Source: Pseudomonas nitroreducens (GTDB lineage: Bacteria; Pseudomonadota; Gammaproteobacteria; Pseudomonadales; Pseudomonadaceae). Taken from it: 64,000 nt of DNA. The position numbers were made by a program, and so were the translations under genes. Within the stretch, counting starts at the first letter, position 1. Every line of letters starts with the position of its first letter. This document shows positions 41,159 to 49,994 of this stretch, in pieces. Below the pieces are notes generated by a model that had not been told where the DNA came from, made no database searches, and was given only the letters and a program-made list of their open reading frames with translations. Where the stretch lies: NCBI RefSeq assembly GCF_014204515.1, contig NZ_JACHLI010000011.1, positions 62,001 through 126,000 of the forward strand. Direction: 5' to 3'.

Positions 41159-41563
41159 TCAGATCCGCTGCGGCCCGTTGCGCTCGGAGATCTGGCTGTT
41201 CAGCGTCCAGAAGTCATAGAGCACGCCGAGGAAGAACAGTCCGCCGGTGCACAGGTAGATCAGCCCGGTGATCCACTTGCCCATGTACAGGCGATGCACG
41301 CCGAACACGCCGAGGAAGGTCAGCAGGATCCAGGCGACGTTGTAGTCCACGCCGCCGGCGCGGAAGCGCTGGTCCGCGGCATCGTCCATGGAGGGGATGA
41401 GGAACAGGTCGATGATCCAGCCGATGAAGAACAGGCCGAGGGTGAAGAACCAGATGGTGCCGGTGATCGGCTTGCCGTAATAGAAGCGGTGCGAGCCGGT
41501 GAAGCCGAAGATCCACAGCAGGTAGCCGATGACCTTGCTGTGGGTATCAGGGTTGGCGGACAT
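41159..41563 (-). CDS. TM2-domain membrane protein
   Basis: 134 residues with two TM2-type units: VIGYLLWIFGFTGSHRFYYG, followed by WFFTLGLFFIGWIIDLFLIP, and then LLTFLGVFGVHRLYMGKWIT, followed by LCTGGLFFLGVLYDFW. Each has the G-x-H-R-F/L-Y turn between hydrophobic helices. Small inner-membrane protein; function unknown. It lies downstream of pilU but a terminator separates them. Confidence 0.8.
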   Translation of the reverse strand: MSANPDTHSKVIGYLLWIFGFTGSHRFYYGKPITGTIWFFTLGLFFIGWIIDLFLIPSMDDAADQRFRAGGVDYNVAWILLTFLGVFGVHRLYMGKWITGLIYLCTGGLFFLGVLYDFWTLNSQISERNGPQRI

Positions 41564-41603
41564 GCCTTTCTCCCGTTGCGTTGCGTGGCAGCCAGCATAA
41601 ACG

Positions 41604-41628
41604 AAAAGCCCGCACGGGGCGGGCTTCT
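41604..41628 (-). terminator. Terminator of pilTU
   Basis: Stem AAGCCCGC / GCGGGCTT, followed on the minus strand by TTCGTTT; 13 bases past the pilU stop. Confidence 0.75.
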
Positions 41629-41641
41629 CGGACGTCGCGGA

Positions 41642-42787
41642 TCAGCGGAAGCGGCGGTTGGGATCGTCGTCGCTCAGCTCCAGGGTCAGGCCCTGGGTCA
41701 TGGTGGTCAGGTGGTCGGCGTCGGTTTCCGAGCCCAGCTTGATCATCAGGCGCAGGTCGTTCGCCGAGTCGGCGTAGGCCAGCGCATCTTCGTAGGTGAT
41801 CTCGCCCTGGGTGTAGAGCTGGTACAGCGCCTGGTCGAAGGTCTGCATGCCCTGCTCGGTGGAGCGCTTCATCAGCGGCTTGAGCTCGTGGACCTCGCCC
41901 TTGCGGATCAGGTCGGCAGCCAGCGGGGTGTTCAGCAGCACCTCGATCACCGCGCGGCGACCCTTGCCGTCCGGGGTCGGCACCAGCTGCTGGGCGACGA
42001 TGGCCTTGAGGTTGAGCGACAGGTCCATCCACACCTGGCCGTGCCGGTCGGCGGGGAAGAAGTGGATGATCCGCTCCAGCGCCTGGTTGGCATTGTTGGC
42101 GTGCAGGGTCGCCAGGCACAGGTGGCCGGTTTCGGCGAAGGCCACGGCGTGGTCCATGGTCTCGCGCGAGCGCACCTCGCCAATCATGATCACGTCAGGC
42201 GCCTGGCGCAGAGTGTTCTTCAGCGCCACTTCGAAGCTGTCGGTATCCAGGCCCACCTCGCGCTGGGTGACGATGCAGCCCTGGTGCTGGTGGATGTACT
42301 CGATGGGGTCTTCGATGGAGATGATGTGGCCGGTGGAGTTCTTGTTGCGGTAGCCGATCATCGCCGCCAGCGAGGTGGATTTACCGGTGCCGGTGGCGCC
42401 AACGAAGATCACCAGGCCGCGCTTGGTCATCGCCAGCTTCTTGAGGACTTCCGGCAGCTTGAGGTCTTCGATGGTCGGGATGTGGGTCTCGATGCGACGC
42501 AGCACCATGCCCACCAGGTTGCGCTGGTAGAAGGCGCTGACGCGGAAACGGCCGATGCCGCGGGCGCTGATGGCGAAGTTACACTCGTGGTTCTCGGCGA
42601 AGTCGCGGCGCTGCTGTTCGTTCATCACCGAGAGCACCGTCTCGCGGGTCTGCTCCGGCGACAGCGCGGTCTTGGTCACCGGCAGCACCTTGCCATTGAC
42701 CTTCATCGACGGCGGCACGCCCGCCGTGACGAAGAGGTCGGAGGCACCCTTTTCCACCATCAGGCGCAACAGCTTCTCGAATTCCAT
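41642..42787 (-). CDS. pilU: PilU, accessory pilus retraction ATPase
   Basis: 381 residues, GspE/PilT secretion ATPase family. Walker A GATGTGKST, Asp box SIEDPIEYIHQHQGCIVTQR, Walker B region DVIMIGEVRSRETMDHAVAF, His box TLHANNANQALERIIHFF. The long C-terminal tail (LTTMTQGLTLELSDDDPNRR) is typical of PilU, not PilT. It forms hexamers at the pilus base and acts together with PilT. 104 bases after pilT. Confidence 0.96.
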   Translation of the reverse strand: MEFEKLLRLMVEKGASDLFVTAGVPPSMKVNGKVLPVTKTALSPEQTRETVLSVMNEQQRRDFAENHECNFAISARGIGRFRVSAFYQRNLVGMVLRRIETHIPTIEDLKLPEVLKKLAMTKRGLVIFVGATGTGKSTSLAAMIGYRNKNSTGHIISIEDPIEYIHQHQGCIVTQREVGLDTDSFEVALKNTLRQAPDVIMIGEVRSRETMDHAVAFAETGHLCLATLHANNANQALERIIHFFPADRHGQVWMDLSLNLKAIVAQQLVPTPDGKGRRAVIEVLLNTPLAADLIRKGEVHELKPLMKRSTEQGMQTFDQALYQLYTQGEITYEDALAYADSANDLRLMIKLGSETDADHLTTMTQGLTLELSDDDPNRRFR

Positions 42788-42891
42788 GCTCGTTCTCGCG
42801 GGGTTTCACGCTGACTGCGACGATGCTGTCGAAGCACGGAACGAGTGCGTGTGGCGCGTTCCATGCGCCGGGCCGCGGTGGCCCGGTGGAG

Positions 42892-43926
42892 TTAGAAGTT
42901 TTCCGGGATCTTGGCCTTTTCCTTGGCCGAGTCGCGGGTCACCAGGCCCTTGGCGACCAGGCCCTTGAGGCACATGTCGAGGGTCTGCATGCCGATCGCG
43001 CCGCCGGTCTGGATCGCCGAGTACATCTGCGCCACCTTGTCCTCGCGGATCAGGTTACGGATCGCCGGGGTGCCGATCATGATCTCGTGGGCCGCCACCC
43101 GGCCGCCGCCGATCTTCTTCAGCAGGGTCTGGGAAATCACCGCCTGCAGCGATTCGGAGAGCATCGAGCGGACCATGGATTTCTCCTCGGCGGGGAACAC
43201 GTCGACGATCCGGTCGATGGTCTTGGCCGCGGAGGTGGTGTGCAGGGTGCCGAACACCAGGTGGCCGGTTTCCGCGGCGGTCAGCGCCAGGCGGATGGTC
43301 TCCAGGTCGCGCATCTCGCCGACCAGGATGATGTCCGGGTCTTCACGCAGGGCCGAGCGCAGCGCCTCGTTGAAGCCCAGGGTGTCGCGGTGCACCTCGC
43401 GCTGGTTGACCAGGCACTTCTTCGATTCGTGGACGAATTCGATCGGGTCCTCGACAGTGAGGATGTGGCTGTACTTGGTGTTGTTCAGGTAGTCGAGCAT
43501 CGCCGCCAGCGAGGTGGACTTGCCCGAACCGGTGGGGCCGGTGACCAGCACCAGGCCGCGCGGCACGTCGGAGACGCGCTTGAACACCTCGCCCATGCCC
43601 AGGTCTTCCATGGTCAGGACCTTGGAGGGAATGGTCCGGAACACGGCGCCGGCGCCGCGGTTCTGGTTGAAGGCGTTGACCCGGAAACGCGCCACCCCCG
43701 GGACTTCGAAGGAGAAGTCGGTCTCCAGGAATTCTTCGTAATCCTTGCGCTGCTTGTCGTTCATGATGTCGTAGATCAGCGCGTGAACCTGCTTGTGCTC
43801 CAGCGGCGGCAGGTTGATGCGGCGAACATCGCCATCGACGCGGATCATCGGCGGCAGGCCGGCCGAGAGGTGCAGGTCCGAAGCGCCCTGCTTGGCGCTG
43901 AAGGCGAGCAGCTCGGTAATATCCAT
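42892..43926 (-). CDS. pilT: PilT, type IV pilus retraction ATPase
   Basis: 344 residues, nearly identical to PAO1 PilT. Walker A GPTGSGKST, Asp box TVEDPIEFVHESKKCLVNQR, Walker B DIILVGEMRDLETIRLAL, His box TLHTTSAAKTIDRIVDVF, and the PilT-specific motif AIRNLIREDK near the C-terminus. Powers pilus retraction and twitching. Start MDITELLAFS with GGGGAG upstream; an ATG four codons earlier is ignored. Divergent from yggS with a 73-base gap. Confidence 0.97.
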   Translation of the reverse strand: MDITELLAFSAKQGASDLHLSAGLPPMIRVDGDVRRINLPPLEHKQVHALIYDIMNDKQRKDYEEFLETDFSFEVPGVARFRVNAFNQNRGAGAVFRTIPSKVLTMEDLGMGEVFKRVSDVPRGLVLVTGPTGSGKSTSLAAMLDYLNNTKYSHILTVEDPIEFVHESKKCLVNQREVHRDTLGFNEALRSALREDPDIILVGEMRDLETIRLALTAAETGHLVFGTLHTTSAAKTIDRIVDVFPAEEKSMVRSMLSESLQAVISQTLLKKIGGGRVAAHEIMIGTPAIRNLIREDKVAQMYSAIQTGGAIGMQTLDMCLKGLVAKGLVTRDSAKEKAKIPENF

Positions 43927-43999
43927 GGGACTCCCCAATCAAGAGCAAGCAGGTAGAATGCCGCAGAACACGCAGCAGCCGGGCGGAAAAGCGACGGTA

Positions 44000-44689
44000 A
44001 TGTCCACGATAGCAGAGAATATTGCAAAGGTTCGCGTACGAATCCGTGAGGCGGAACAAGCGAAAAATCGCACGCCTGGGTCGGTGCAGTTGCTTGCCGT
44101 GAGCAAGACCAAACCCGCCGCCGCCATCCGCGAAGCGTATGCCGAAGGCTTGAGCGATTTCGGCGAGAACTACCTGCAGGAAGCGCTGCTCAAGCAGGTC
44201 GAGCTGGCCGACCTGCCGCTGACCTGGCACTTCATCGGGCCTATCCAGTCGAACAAGACCCGGCCGATCGCCGAGCACTTCCACTGGGTGCACTCGGTGG
44301 ACCGGCTGAAGGTCGCCCAGCGCCTCTCCGAACAGCGCCCGGCGACCATGCCGCCGCTCAACGTGCTGCTGCAGGTGAACGTCAGCGGCGAGGACAGCAA
44401 GTCCGGCTGCTCCCCCGCGGAGCTGCCCGCCCTCGCCCAGGCGGTGGCGCAACTGCCGCACCTGAAGCTGCGCGGCCTGATGGCGATCCCCGAGCCCACC
44501 GACGACGTCGCCGCGCAGCACGCCGCCTTCGCCCGCCTGCGCGAGCTGATGCACGCCCTGAATCTTGGCCTGGACACCCTGTCCATGGGCATGAGCCACG
44601 ACCTCGAAGCCGCCATCGGCGAAGGCGCCACCTGGGTGCGGATCGGTACCGCCCTGTTCGGCGCCCGTGACTACGGCGCCTCGCACTGA
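44000..44689 (+). CDS. yggS: PLP homeostasis protein YggS (PROSC)
   Basis: 229 residues. Alanine-racemase-like TIM barrel that binds pyridoxal phosphate through Lys36 (LLAVSKTKPAAAIREAYAEG); also HFIGPIQSNKTRPIAEHF and LSMGMSHDLEAAIGEGATWV. Not an enzyme as far as known; keeps PLP and amino-acid balance. The start at 44000 fits the family. proC follows after 29 bases, the usual order. Confidence 0.94.
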   Translation: MSTIAENIAKVRVRIREAEQAKNRTPGSVQLLAVSKTKPAAAIREAYAEGLSDFGENYLQEALLKQVELADLPLTWHFIGPIQSNKTRPIAEHFHWVHSVDRLKVAQRLSEQRPATMPPLNVLLQVNVSGEDSKSGCSPAELPALAQAVAQLPHLKLRGLMAIPEPTDDVAAQHAAFARLRELMHALNLGLDTLSMGMSHDLEAAIGEGATWVRIGTALFGARDYGASH

Positions 44690-44718
44690 CGCACTGAATG
44701 AATAAAGGAAGAGACCCC

Positions 44719-45552
44719 ATGAGCAGCACCCGCATTGCCTTCATCGGCGCCGGCAACATGGCCGCCAGTCTCATCGGCGGCCTGCGCGCCAAGGGCGTCG
44801 CCGCGGGCGACATCCGCGCCAGCGATCCGGGCGCCGAGCAGCGCGTGAAGATCGCCGCCGAGCATGGCATCGAAGTGGTCGGCGACAACGCCGATGCCGT
44901 GGCCGGCGCTGACGTGGTGGTCCTGGCGGTGAAGCCGCAGGTCATGAAGGACGTCTGCCTGGCCCTGGCGCCGGCCCTGAGCGAGAACGCCCTGATCGTC
45001 TCCATCGCCGCGGGCATTCCCTGCGCCAGCCTCGAACGCTGGCTCGGCGCGGTGAACGGCCAGCCGCGCGCCATCGTCCGCTGCATGCCCAACACCCCGG
45101 CGCTGGTCGGCCTGGGCGCCAGCGGCCTGTTCCCCAACGCCAGCGTCAGCGCCGCCCAGCGCGAGCAGGCGCAGCAACTGCTGAGCGCCGTGGGCATTGC
45201 CCTGTGGCTGGACGAGGAGCGCCAGATCGAGGCGGTCACCGCCGTCTCCGGCAGCGGCCCGGCCTATTTCTTCCTGCTGATGGAAGCCATGACCGCCGCC
45301 GGCGAGAAGCTCGGCCTGTCCCGCGAAGTCGCCGGCCAGCTGGCCCGCCAGACCGCCCTGGGCGCGGCGCAGATGGCCATCAGCAGCGATGTCGATCCGG
45401 CCGAACTGCGCCGCCGCGTGACTTCGCCCAAGGGCACCACCGAAGCGGCCATCACCACCTTCCAGGCCAACGGCTTCGAGGCGCTGGTGGAGAAAGCAGT
45501 CGGCGCTGCCGACCACCGTTCCGCCGAACTGGCCGAGCAGCTGGGCCGCTGA
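44719..45552 (+). CDS. proC: Pyrroline-5-carboxylate reductase
   Basis: 277 residues. Last step of proline synthesis. NADPH-binding IAFIGAGNMAASLIGGL, then VRCMPNTPALVGLGASGLF and the C-terminal dimer motif AVSGSGPAYFFLLMEAMTAA and RRRVTSPKGTTEAAITTF. The ATG at 44719 has AAAGGAAGAG upstream, preferred to an ATG at 44698. Confidence 0.96.
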   Translation: MSSTRIAFIGAGNMAASLIGGLRAKGVAAGDIRASDPGAEQRVKIAAEHGIEVVGDNADAVAGADVVVLAVKPQVMKDVCLALAPALSENALIVSIAAGIPCASLERWLGAVNGQPRAIVRCMPNTPALVGLGASGLFPNASVSAAQREQAQQLLSAVGIALWLDEERQIEAVTAVSGSGPAYFFLLMEAMTAAGEKLGLSREVAGQLARQTALGAAQMAISSDVDPAELRRRVTSPKGTTEAAITTFQANGFEALVEKAVGAADHRSAELAEQLGR

Positions 45553-45557
45553 CCGCG

Positions 45558-46766
45558 ATGTCCCTCGCCACTTCGCGACCAGGGAAGGTCGCACTGCCCC
45601 TCGCGGCCTGCCTACTACTGGCCAGCGCCGTCGTCCAGGCCGCGCAATGCCCGGTGCCCGCCACCATCGGCGAGGCGACACTCGCGGCTCGCCAGACGCT
45701 GCAGCAGGCCATGAGCAGCGGCTTCGACAACGATGCGGACAACACCGTCGCGCCGGTGCTGAGCCAGGCCATCGAGCACTATAAACAGACGCTGGCCGAG
45801 GCCTTCGATGCCCATCTCGCCTGCGCCCCGGCGACGCCGGACGCAGCGGCCCTGCAGGCCGACCTGCGCCAGCAGTTGCTGCCTGCCGCACAGCCGGCCA
45901 GCGACGGCCCGCCGACCGAGCAGGACGAGATAGTCGTCAGCCTGAGCGACAGCCCTACTCCGCTGCTGCTGGTCAGCGGCGGCTTCGCCATCCCCTGCGG
46001 CACCGACAACGTCCTGCGCGGCTATCGCCGCGAAGGCGACACCTGGGTCCGTGCACTGGACTGGCAGAGCGGTCCCTACAAAGACATCTCCGGCGCCTAC
46101 GGCGACCTGTATCGGTACCAGCGCCTGGCCAACGGCGACATCGCACTGATGCACGGCACGCCCTGGTGCACCTCGCGCTGGAGCCACCTGGCAGTGGAAG
46201 TGGTGCGCCCGGCCAGCGCCGACCAGGCCCAGCGCACCCTGCTGCACACCGAGCACGATTACGTGCGCGACGAGCAGGAAGTGCAGCTCAAGGCCCGCTC
46301 CGACGGCTTCGAGTGGCGCGCCGAGGTCGGCAGCCTGGACGGCGACCTGCTGACCCGGCCCGGCATCTTCCGCTATCGCCAGGACGGTGAAAGCTTCCAG
46401 CGCATCCAGCCCGCCGCGTCCAATGGCCGCGGCTTCGTCGATGAGTGGCTGCGGGTGGACGCCGACCTTGCCCGCGCCTGGGCCGACCCGGCCAGCGCCG
46501 ACGCCAGCCTGGCAGCCCGCGAGGAACTGCTCGGCCTCAACAAGCGCAGCGGCGTGACCCTGGCCTATACCGCGGTGCGCGGCTGCAAGGCCGATCCCGC
46601 TCGCTTCCAGGTGGACATCGAGCTGGACAGCCCGCAGCCGCTGGCCGAAGGCAACCAGCGCTTCGTCAGCATCCGCCAGCAAAGCAACGGTTTCACCCTG
46701 CTCGGCCTTGGCCGCAGCGCCGACCCGGCGTGCAACGGCCCCGACCTGATGGCCAGGCGGGGTTGA
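45558..46766 (+). CDS. Hypothetical secreted protein
   Basis: 402 residues that I do not recognise. The start MSLATSRPGKVALPLAACLL leads to a signal peptide with likely cleavage after VVQA (about residue 28). The rest is a mixed soluble protein with many Asp/Arg-rich turns (WVRALDWQSGPYKDISGAYG, TEHDYVRDEQEVQLKARSDG) and few Cys. It begins 5 bases after proC with no good ribosome site, so it is likely translated by coupling. As I remember PAO1, proC is followed directly by yggT, so this is an insertion in the local order. The same frame stays open upstream into proC, but that part is only a shadow. Confidence 0.7.
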   Translation: MSLATSRPGKVALPLAACLLLASAVVQAAQCPVPATIGEATLAARQTLQQAMSSGFDNDADNTVAPVLSQAIEHYKQTLAEAFDAHLACAPATPDAAALQADLRQQLLPAAQPASDGPPTEQDEIVVSLSDSPTPLLLVSGGFAIPCGTDNVLRGYRREGDTWVRALDWQSGPYKDISGAYGDLYRYQRLANGDIALMHGTPWCTSRWSHLAVEVVRPASADQAQRTLLHTEHDYVRDEQEVQLKARSDGFEWRAEVGSLDGDLLTRPGIFRYRQDGESFQRIQPAASNGRGFVDEWLRVDADLARAWADPASADASLAAREELLGLNKRSGVTLAYTAVRGCKADPARFQVDIELDSPQPLAEGNQRFVSIRQQSNGFTLLGLGRSADPACNGPDLMARRG

Positions 46767-46908
46767 ATTTGCACGTGAGGAAACACACTTACAGGCGACC
46801 GGCGACGATGAATTCCCTACAGTATGGCGTTACAGCGCCGTCGTTGACCGACCGCCCGATTCGCCCGGCCCTGCGCGCCGGCGCCCAACGTTCACCAAGG
46901 ACCGCCCA

Positions 46909-47502
46909 ATGACCGGACTTTCCACAGCCGCCATCTATGTGATCCAGACCCTTGGCAGCCTGTATCTGCTGATCGTGCTGCTGCGCTTCATCCTGCAACT
47001 GGTCCGCGCCGACTTCTACAACCCGCTCAGCCAGTTCATCGTGCGCGCCACCAAGCCGCTGCTGAACCCGCTGCGTCGGGTCATCCCCGGCTTTGGCGGC
47101 ATCGACTTCGCCTCGCTGGTGCTGGCCATCCTGGTCCAGCTGCTGCTCATGGTCGTCACCCTGACCCTGATGGGCTACGGCGTCGGCGGCTACATTCTGC
47201 AGCTGCTGGTGTGGTCGATCATCGCGGTGACCTCGCTGTTCCTGAAGATCTTCTTCTTCGCCCTGATCATCAGCGTGATCCTCTCCTGGGTCGCTCCGGG
47301 CAGCTACAACCCCGGCGCCCAGCTGGTGAACCAGATCTGCGAGCCGTTCCTGGCGCCGTTCCGCAAGCTGCTGCCGAACCTCGGCGGCCTGGATATCTCG
47401 CCGATCTTCGCGTTCATCGCGCTGAAACTGATCGACATGCTGGTGATCGGCAACCTCGCCGCCATGACCGGGATGCCGCAGATTCTCTCGCCGTTCATGT
47501 AA
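46909..47502 (+). CDS. yggT: YggT family membrane protein
   Basis: 197 residues with two YGGT units, each a pair of membrane helices and a PLLNPLRRVIPGFGGIDFAS / FLAPFRKLLPNLGGLDISPI segment. Inner membrane; linked in other bacteria to osmotic shock resistance and cofactor uptake, exact job unclear. AAGGA lies before the ATG. Confidence 0.93.
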   Translation: MTGLSTAAIYVIQTLGSLYLLIVLLRFILQLVRADFYNPLSQFIVRATKPLLNPLRRVIPGFGGIDFASLVLAILVQLLLMVVTLTLMGYGVGGYILQLLVWSIIAVTSLFLKIFFFALIISVILSWVAPGSYNPGAQLVNQICEPFLAPFRKLLPNLGGLDISPIFAFIALKLIDMLVIGNLAAMTGMPQILSPFM

Positions 47503-47507
47503 CCGGC

Positions 47508-47798
47508 ATGCCGTTCTACCACTGGGACGGCGAGGACCTGCTCCTCGACGTTCACCTGCAGCCCAAGGCGAGCCGCGACGAGTTCGCCGGGCTGCACGGT
47601 GAGCGCCTGAAAATCCGCCTCACCGCGCCGCCCGTCGAAGGCAAGGCCAACGCCCACCTGCTGGCCTTCCTCGGCAAGGCCTTCGGCGTGCCGAAAAGCA
47701 CGGTGAAGCTGGAAAGCGGCGAACTGAACCGGCAGAAGCGCGTGCGCATTCCCCGGCCGACGAAACTTCCGCCAGACCTCGGGATAGCCGCTCGGTAA
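47508..47798 (+). CDS. yggU: UPF0235 / YggU family protein
   Basis: 96 residues. DUF167 fold; conserved LDVHLQPKASRDEFAGLHGE and LKIRLTAPPVEGKANAHLLA and FGVPKSTVKLESGELNRQKR. Function unknown. Starts 5 bases after yggT, so the two form one unit. Confidence 0.9.
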   Translation: MPFYHWDGEDLLLDVHLQPKASRDEFAGLHGERLKIRLTAPPVEGKANAHLLAFLGKAFGVPKSTVKLESGELNRQKRVRIPRPTKLPPDLGIAAR

Positions 47799-47815
47799 CC
47801 TTGGCCGACCTTACA

Positions 47816-47852
47816 TGTAGGAATGTGCTGTAGGCCAATTGCTATTCCTACA
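47816..47852. promoter_or_regulatory. Inverted repeat upstream of the dynamin-like gene
   Basis: TGTAGGAAT (47816-47824) and ATTCCTACA (47844-47852) are exact reverse complements 19 bases apart. It may be a transcript end for yggTU, a degenerate REP unit, or an operator for the next gene. Confidence 0.35.
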
Positions 47853-47916
47853 GTCCACCGCATAATCCACGCCATCCATTCCCCGCGCAGGACGCGCCAG
47901 CCCAAGGAACGCCCGG

Positions 47917-49884
47917 ATGAGCATGGAACGTCTCAGTCAGCAGATCGATGCCTATGTCACCTGGAAGCGCGAGCTGGTCCGCGAGATCACCCGCTATCGC
48001 AGCTGGCTGGAGCGCGCCCGGCTGAATTCGCCGGAGATCGACGAGCGCCTGGAACGCACCCTGCGCCTGCTGCGGGTCGACCACATCACCCTGGCCTTCG
48101 TCGGCGAGTACTCGCGCGGCAAGACCGAGCTGATCAACAGCCTGTTCTTCTCCGGCTACGGCCGGCGCATGCTGCCGTCCCAGGCCGGGCGCACCACCAT
48201 GTGCCCGACCGAACTGTTCTTCGACCCGCGCTCGGAACGCCCCTACATCCGCCTGCTGCCCATCGAGACCCGCGTCGCCGAGGCCAGCGTGGCGCAGTTC
48301 AAGCGCATTCCGCGGCACTGGGTGAACATCCCGCTGGACACCTCCGACCCGGCCAACATGGCGCTGGCCTTCGCCCAGGTCGCCAAGACCAAGCCGCTGC
48401 CGGTGGAGCAGGCGATCCAGCTGGGCTTCCACCCGGACATGCTCGAAGCCACCGACAAGCCCGGTATCGTGCTGGTGCCGGCGTGGCGCCATGCGCTGGT
48501 CAACTTCGACCACCCGCTGCTGCGCCAGGGCCTGCGCATCCTCGACACCCCCGGCCTGAACGCCCTGGGCAGCGAGCCGGAACTGACCCTGTCGATGCTG
48601 CCCAGCGCGCAGTCGATCCTCTTCCTGCTGGCTGCCGACACCGGCGTCACCGCTTCCGACATGGCCATCTGGCAGGACCACGTGCGCCAGCTCGGCGAAG
48701 ACGGCCACACCTCGCTCTACGCCGTGCTGAACAAGATCGACGTGCTCTGGGACGACCTGGCCGGCGAGGCCTTCGTGCAGAACGCCATCCACCGGATCCA
48801 GGAAACCACCGCCCGCCAGTTGGGCATCGCCCCCGAGGACGTGCTGCCGCTGTCGGCCAAGCAGGCGCTGCTGGCCAAGGTCCGCGGCGACCGCGAGCTG
48901 CTCGCCCGCAGCCAGATGGAAGCGCTGGAGGCGCTGCTCTGCGAACGCATCGTCGCGCAGAAGGAGCGCCTGCTGGAGGACGCCGTGGTCGGCCGCGTGC
49001 TGGCCCTGGTCAACAACAGCCAGCACAGCCTGCGCGTCCGCCTGGAGAAGGTGAAGGAGCAGCAGGCGCTGCTCAACGACCAGCAGCAGGACAGCGGCCA
49101 GCTGCTGTTCGAGCTGACCGCTCGCACCAAAGACGACCACAACCTGCACCACAAGCGCCTGCTCAGCCTGAAGACCAACCAGCGCCTGCTGCGCCACCAG
49201 GGCGAGCAGCTGCGCGATGCGGTGCGCCCGGAGCGTCTGGAACAGCACCTGCGCAAGGTCCACGAAAAGCTGCGCGGCAGCTGGACCACGGTCGGCATCA
49301 ACCAGGCCATCCTGCAGTTCTTCCGCACCGTGGAGACCGACCTGGTCGGCCTGATGCACGAGTCGGAAACCGCCAACCGCATGGTCGCGGCCATCTACCA
49401 GCGGCACAACCAGGAAAACCCGCTCAACGCCCTGGACGCCCCGCAGCTGCGCGTCGAGCGCTACCTGCGCGAGCTGGCCAAGCTGCAGGCCAAGGCCGAC
49501 CGCTTCCGCCTGCACCTGAAGACCCTGCTCACCGAGCAGCGCCTGCTGACCCGGCGCTTCTTCGCCACCGTCGCCCAGGAAGTCATCGGCCTGCACCAGC
49601 GTCTGCGCGAGGAAGCCGAGCAGTGGGCCGCCGATGCGCTGATGCCGCTGATGCAGTACAGCCTGGAACACAAGCAGATGCTGGAAACCCACATGCTGCG
49701 CCTCAAGGCCCTGGCCCAGGAAACCCAGCAGGCACGGCAGCGCTCGCTGCTGCTGGGACGCTACACCGAAGAGCTGGAACAGCAGCTCGCCGAGGCCACC
49801 GACATCCTCCGCCTGCTGCGCCGCCCGGCTCCGCAGCAGCGCCAGGCCAAGGTCGTCACCCTGCCCACCTCCCAGCGCGCCTGA
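47917..49884 (+). CDS. Dynamin-like GTPase family protein
   Basis: 655 residues. GTPase domain at the N-terminus: G1 at 63-70 (GEYSRGKT), G2 Thr in GRTTMCPTEL, G3 DTPG at 210-213, G4 NKID at 272-275. The remainder (about 330-640) is predicted long helices with many Gln, Leu and Arg (VKEQQALLNDQQQDSG, RYTEELEQQLAEATDILRLL), as in the stalk of dynamin-like proteins. No obvious membrane helix or paddle. Bacterial dynamins usually occur in pairs; this one is alone. Possible jobs are membrane repair, envelope maintenance or anti-phage defence; none is proven. It lies between yggU and metX, which I recall as neighbours in PAO1. Start has AAGGA at proper spacing. Confidence 0.85.
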   Translation: MSMERLSQQIDAYVTWKRELVREITRYRSWLERARLNSPEIDERLERTLRLLRVDHITLAFVGEYSRGKTELINSLFFSGYGRRMLPSQAGRTTMCPTELFFDPRSERPYIRLLPIETRVAEASVAQFKRIPRHWVNIPLDTSDPANMALAFAQVAKTKPLPVEQAIQLGFHPDMLEATDKPGIVLVPAWRHALVNFDHPLLRQGLRILDTPGLNALGSEPELTLSMLPSAQSILFLLAADTGVTASDMAIWQDHVRQLGEDGHTSLYAVLNKIDVLWDDLAGEAFVQNAIHRIQETTARQLGIAPEDVLPLSAKQALLAKVRGDRELLARSQMEALEALLCERIVAQKERLLEDAVVGRVLALVNNSQHSLRVRLEKVKEQQALLNDQQQDSGQLLFELTARTKDDHNLHHKRLLSLKTNQRLLRHQGEQLRDAVRPERLEQHLRKVHEKLRGSWTTVGINQAILQFFRTVETDLVGLMHESETANRMVAAIYQRHNQENPLNALDAPQLRVERYLRELAKLQAKADRFRLHLKTLLTEQRLLTRRFFATVAQEVIGLHQRLREEAEQWAADALMPLMQYSLEHKQMLETHMLRLKALAQETQQARQRSLLLGRYTEELEQQLAEATDILRLLRRPAPQQRQAKVVTLPTSQRA

Positions 49885-49917
49885 ACCCCGCGCCACGCCC
49901 GCCCTGCCCCTGCCCCA

Positions 49918-49947
49918 CCCCCTGCCGAGTGCGCTTGCCGCAGGGGG
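49918..49947 (+). terminator. Possible terminator after the dynamin-like gene
   Basis: Stem CCCCCTGC / GCAGGGGG with a 14-base loop, followed by CGGCGCTCTTT. A T-run appears only further on (CTTTTTTATT at 49971-49980), so termination may be weak. Confidence 0.35.
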
Positions 49948-49994
49948 CGGCGCTCTTTAGACTGGCCGTCCTTTTTTATTCATGAGCCGGGTCG

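Noticed and set aside
45204..45557. Possible long N-terminal extension of the secreted protein into proC
   Set aside because: The extension is proC read in another frame, Arg/Pro/Gly-rich; the ATG at 45558 starts a proper signal peptide.
49885..49994. SAM riboswitch upstream of metX
   Set aside because: The 110-base gap has only a GC hairpin and a T-run; no SAM-I or SAM-II features could be made out.
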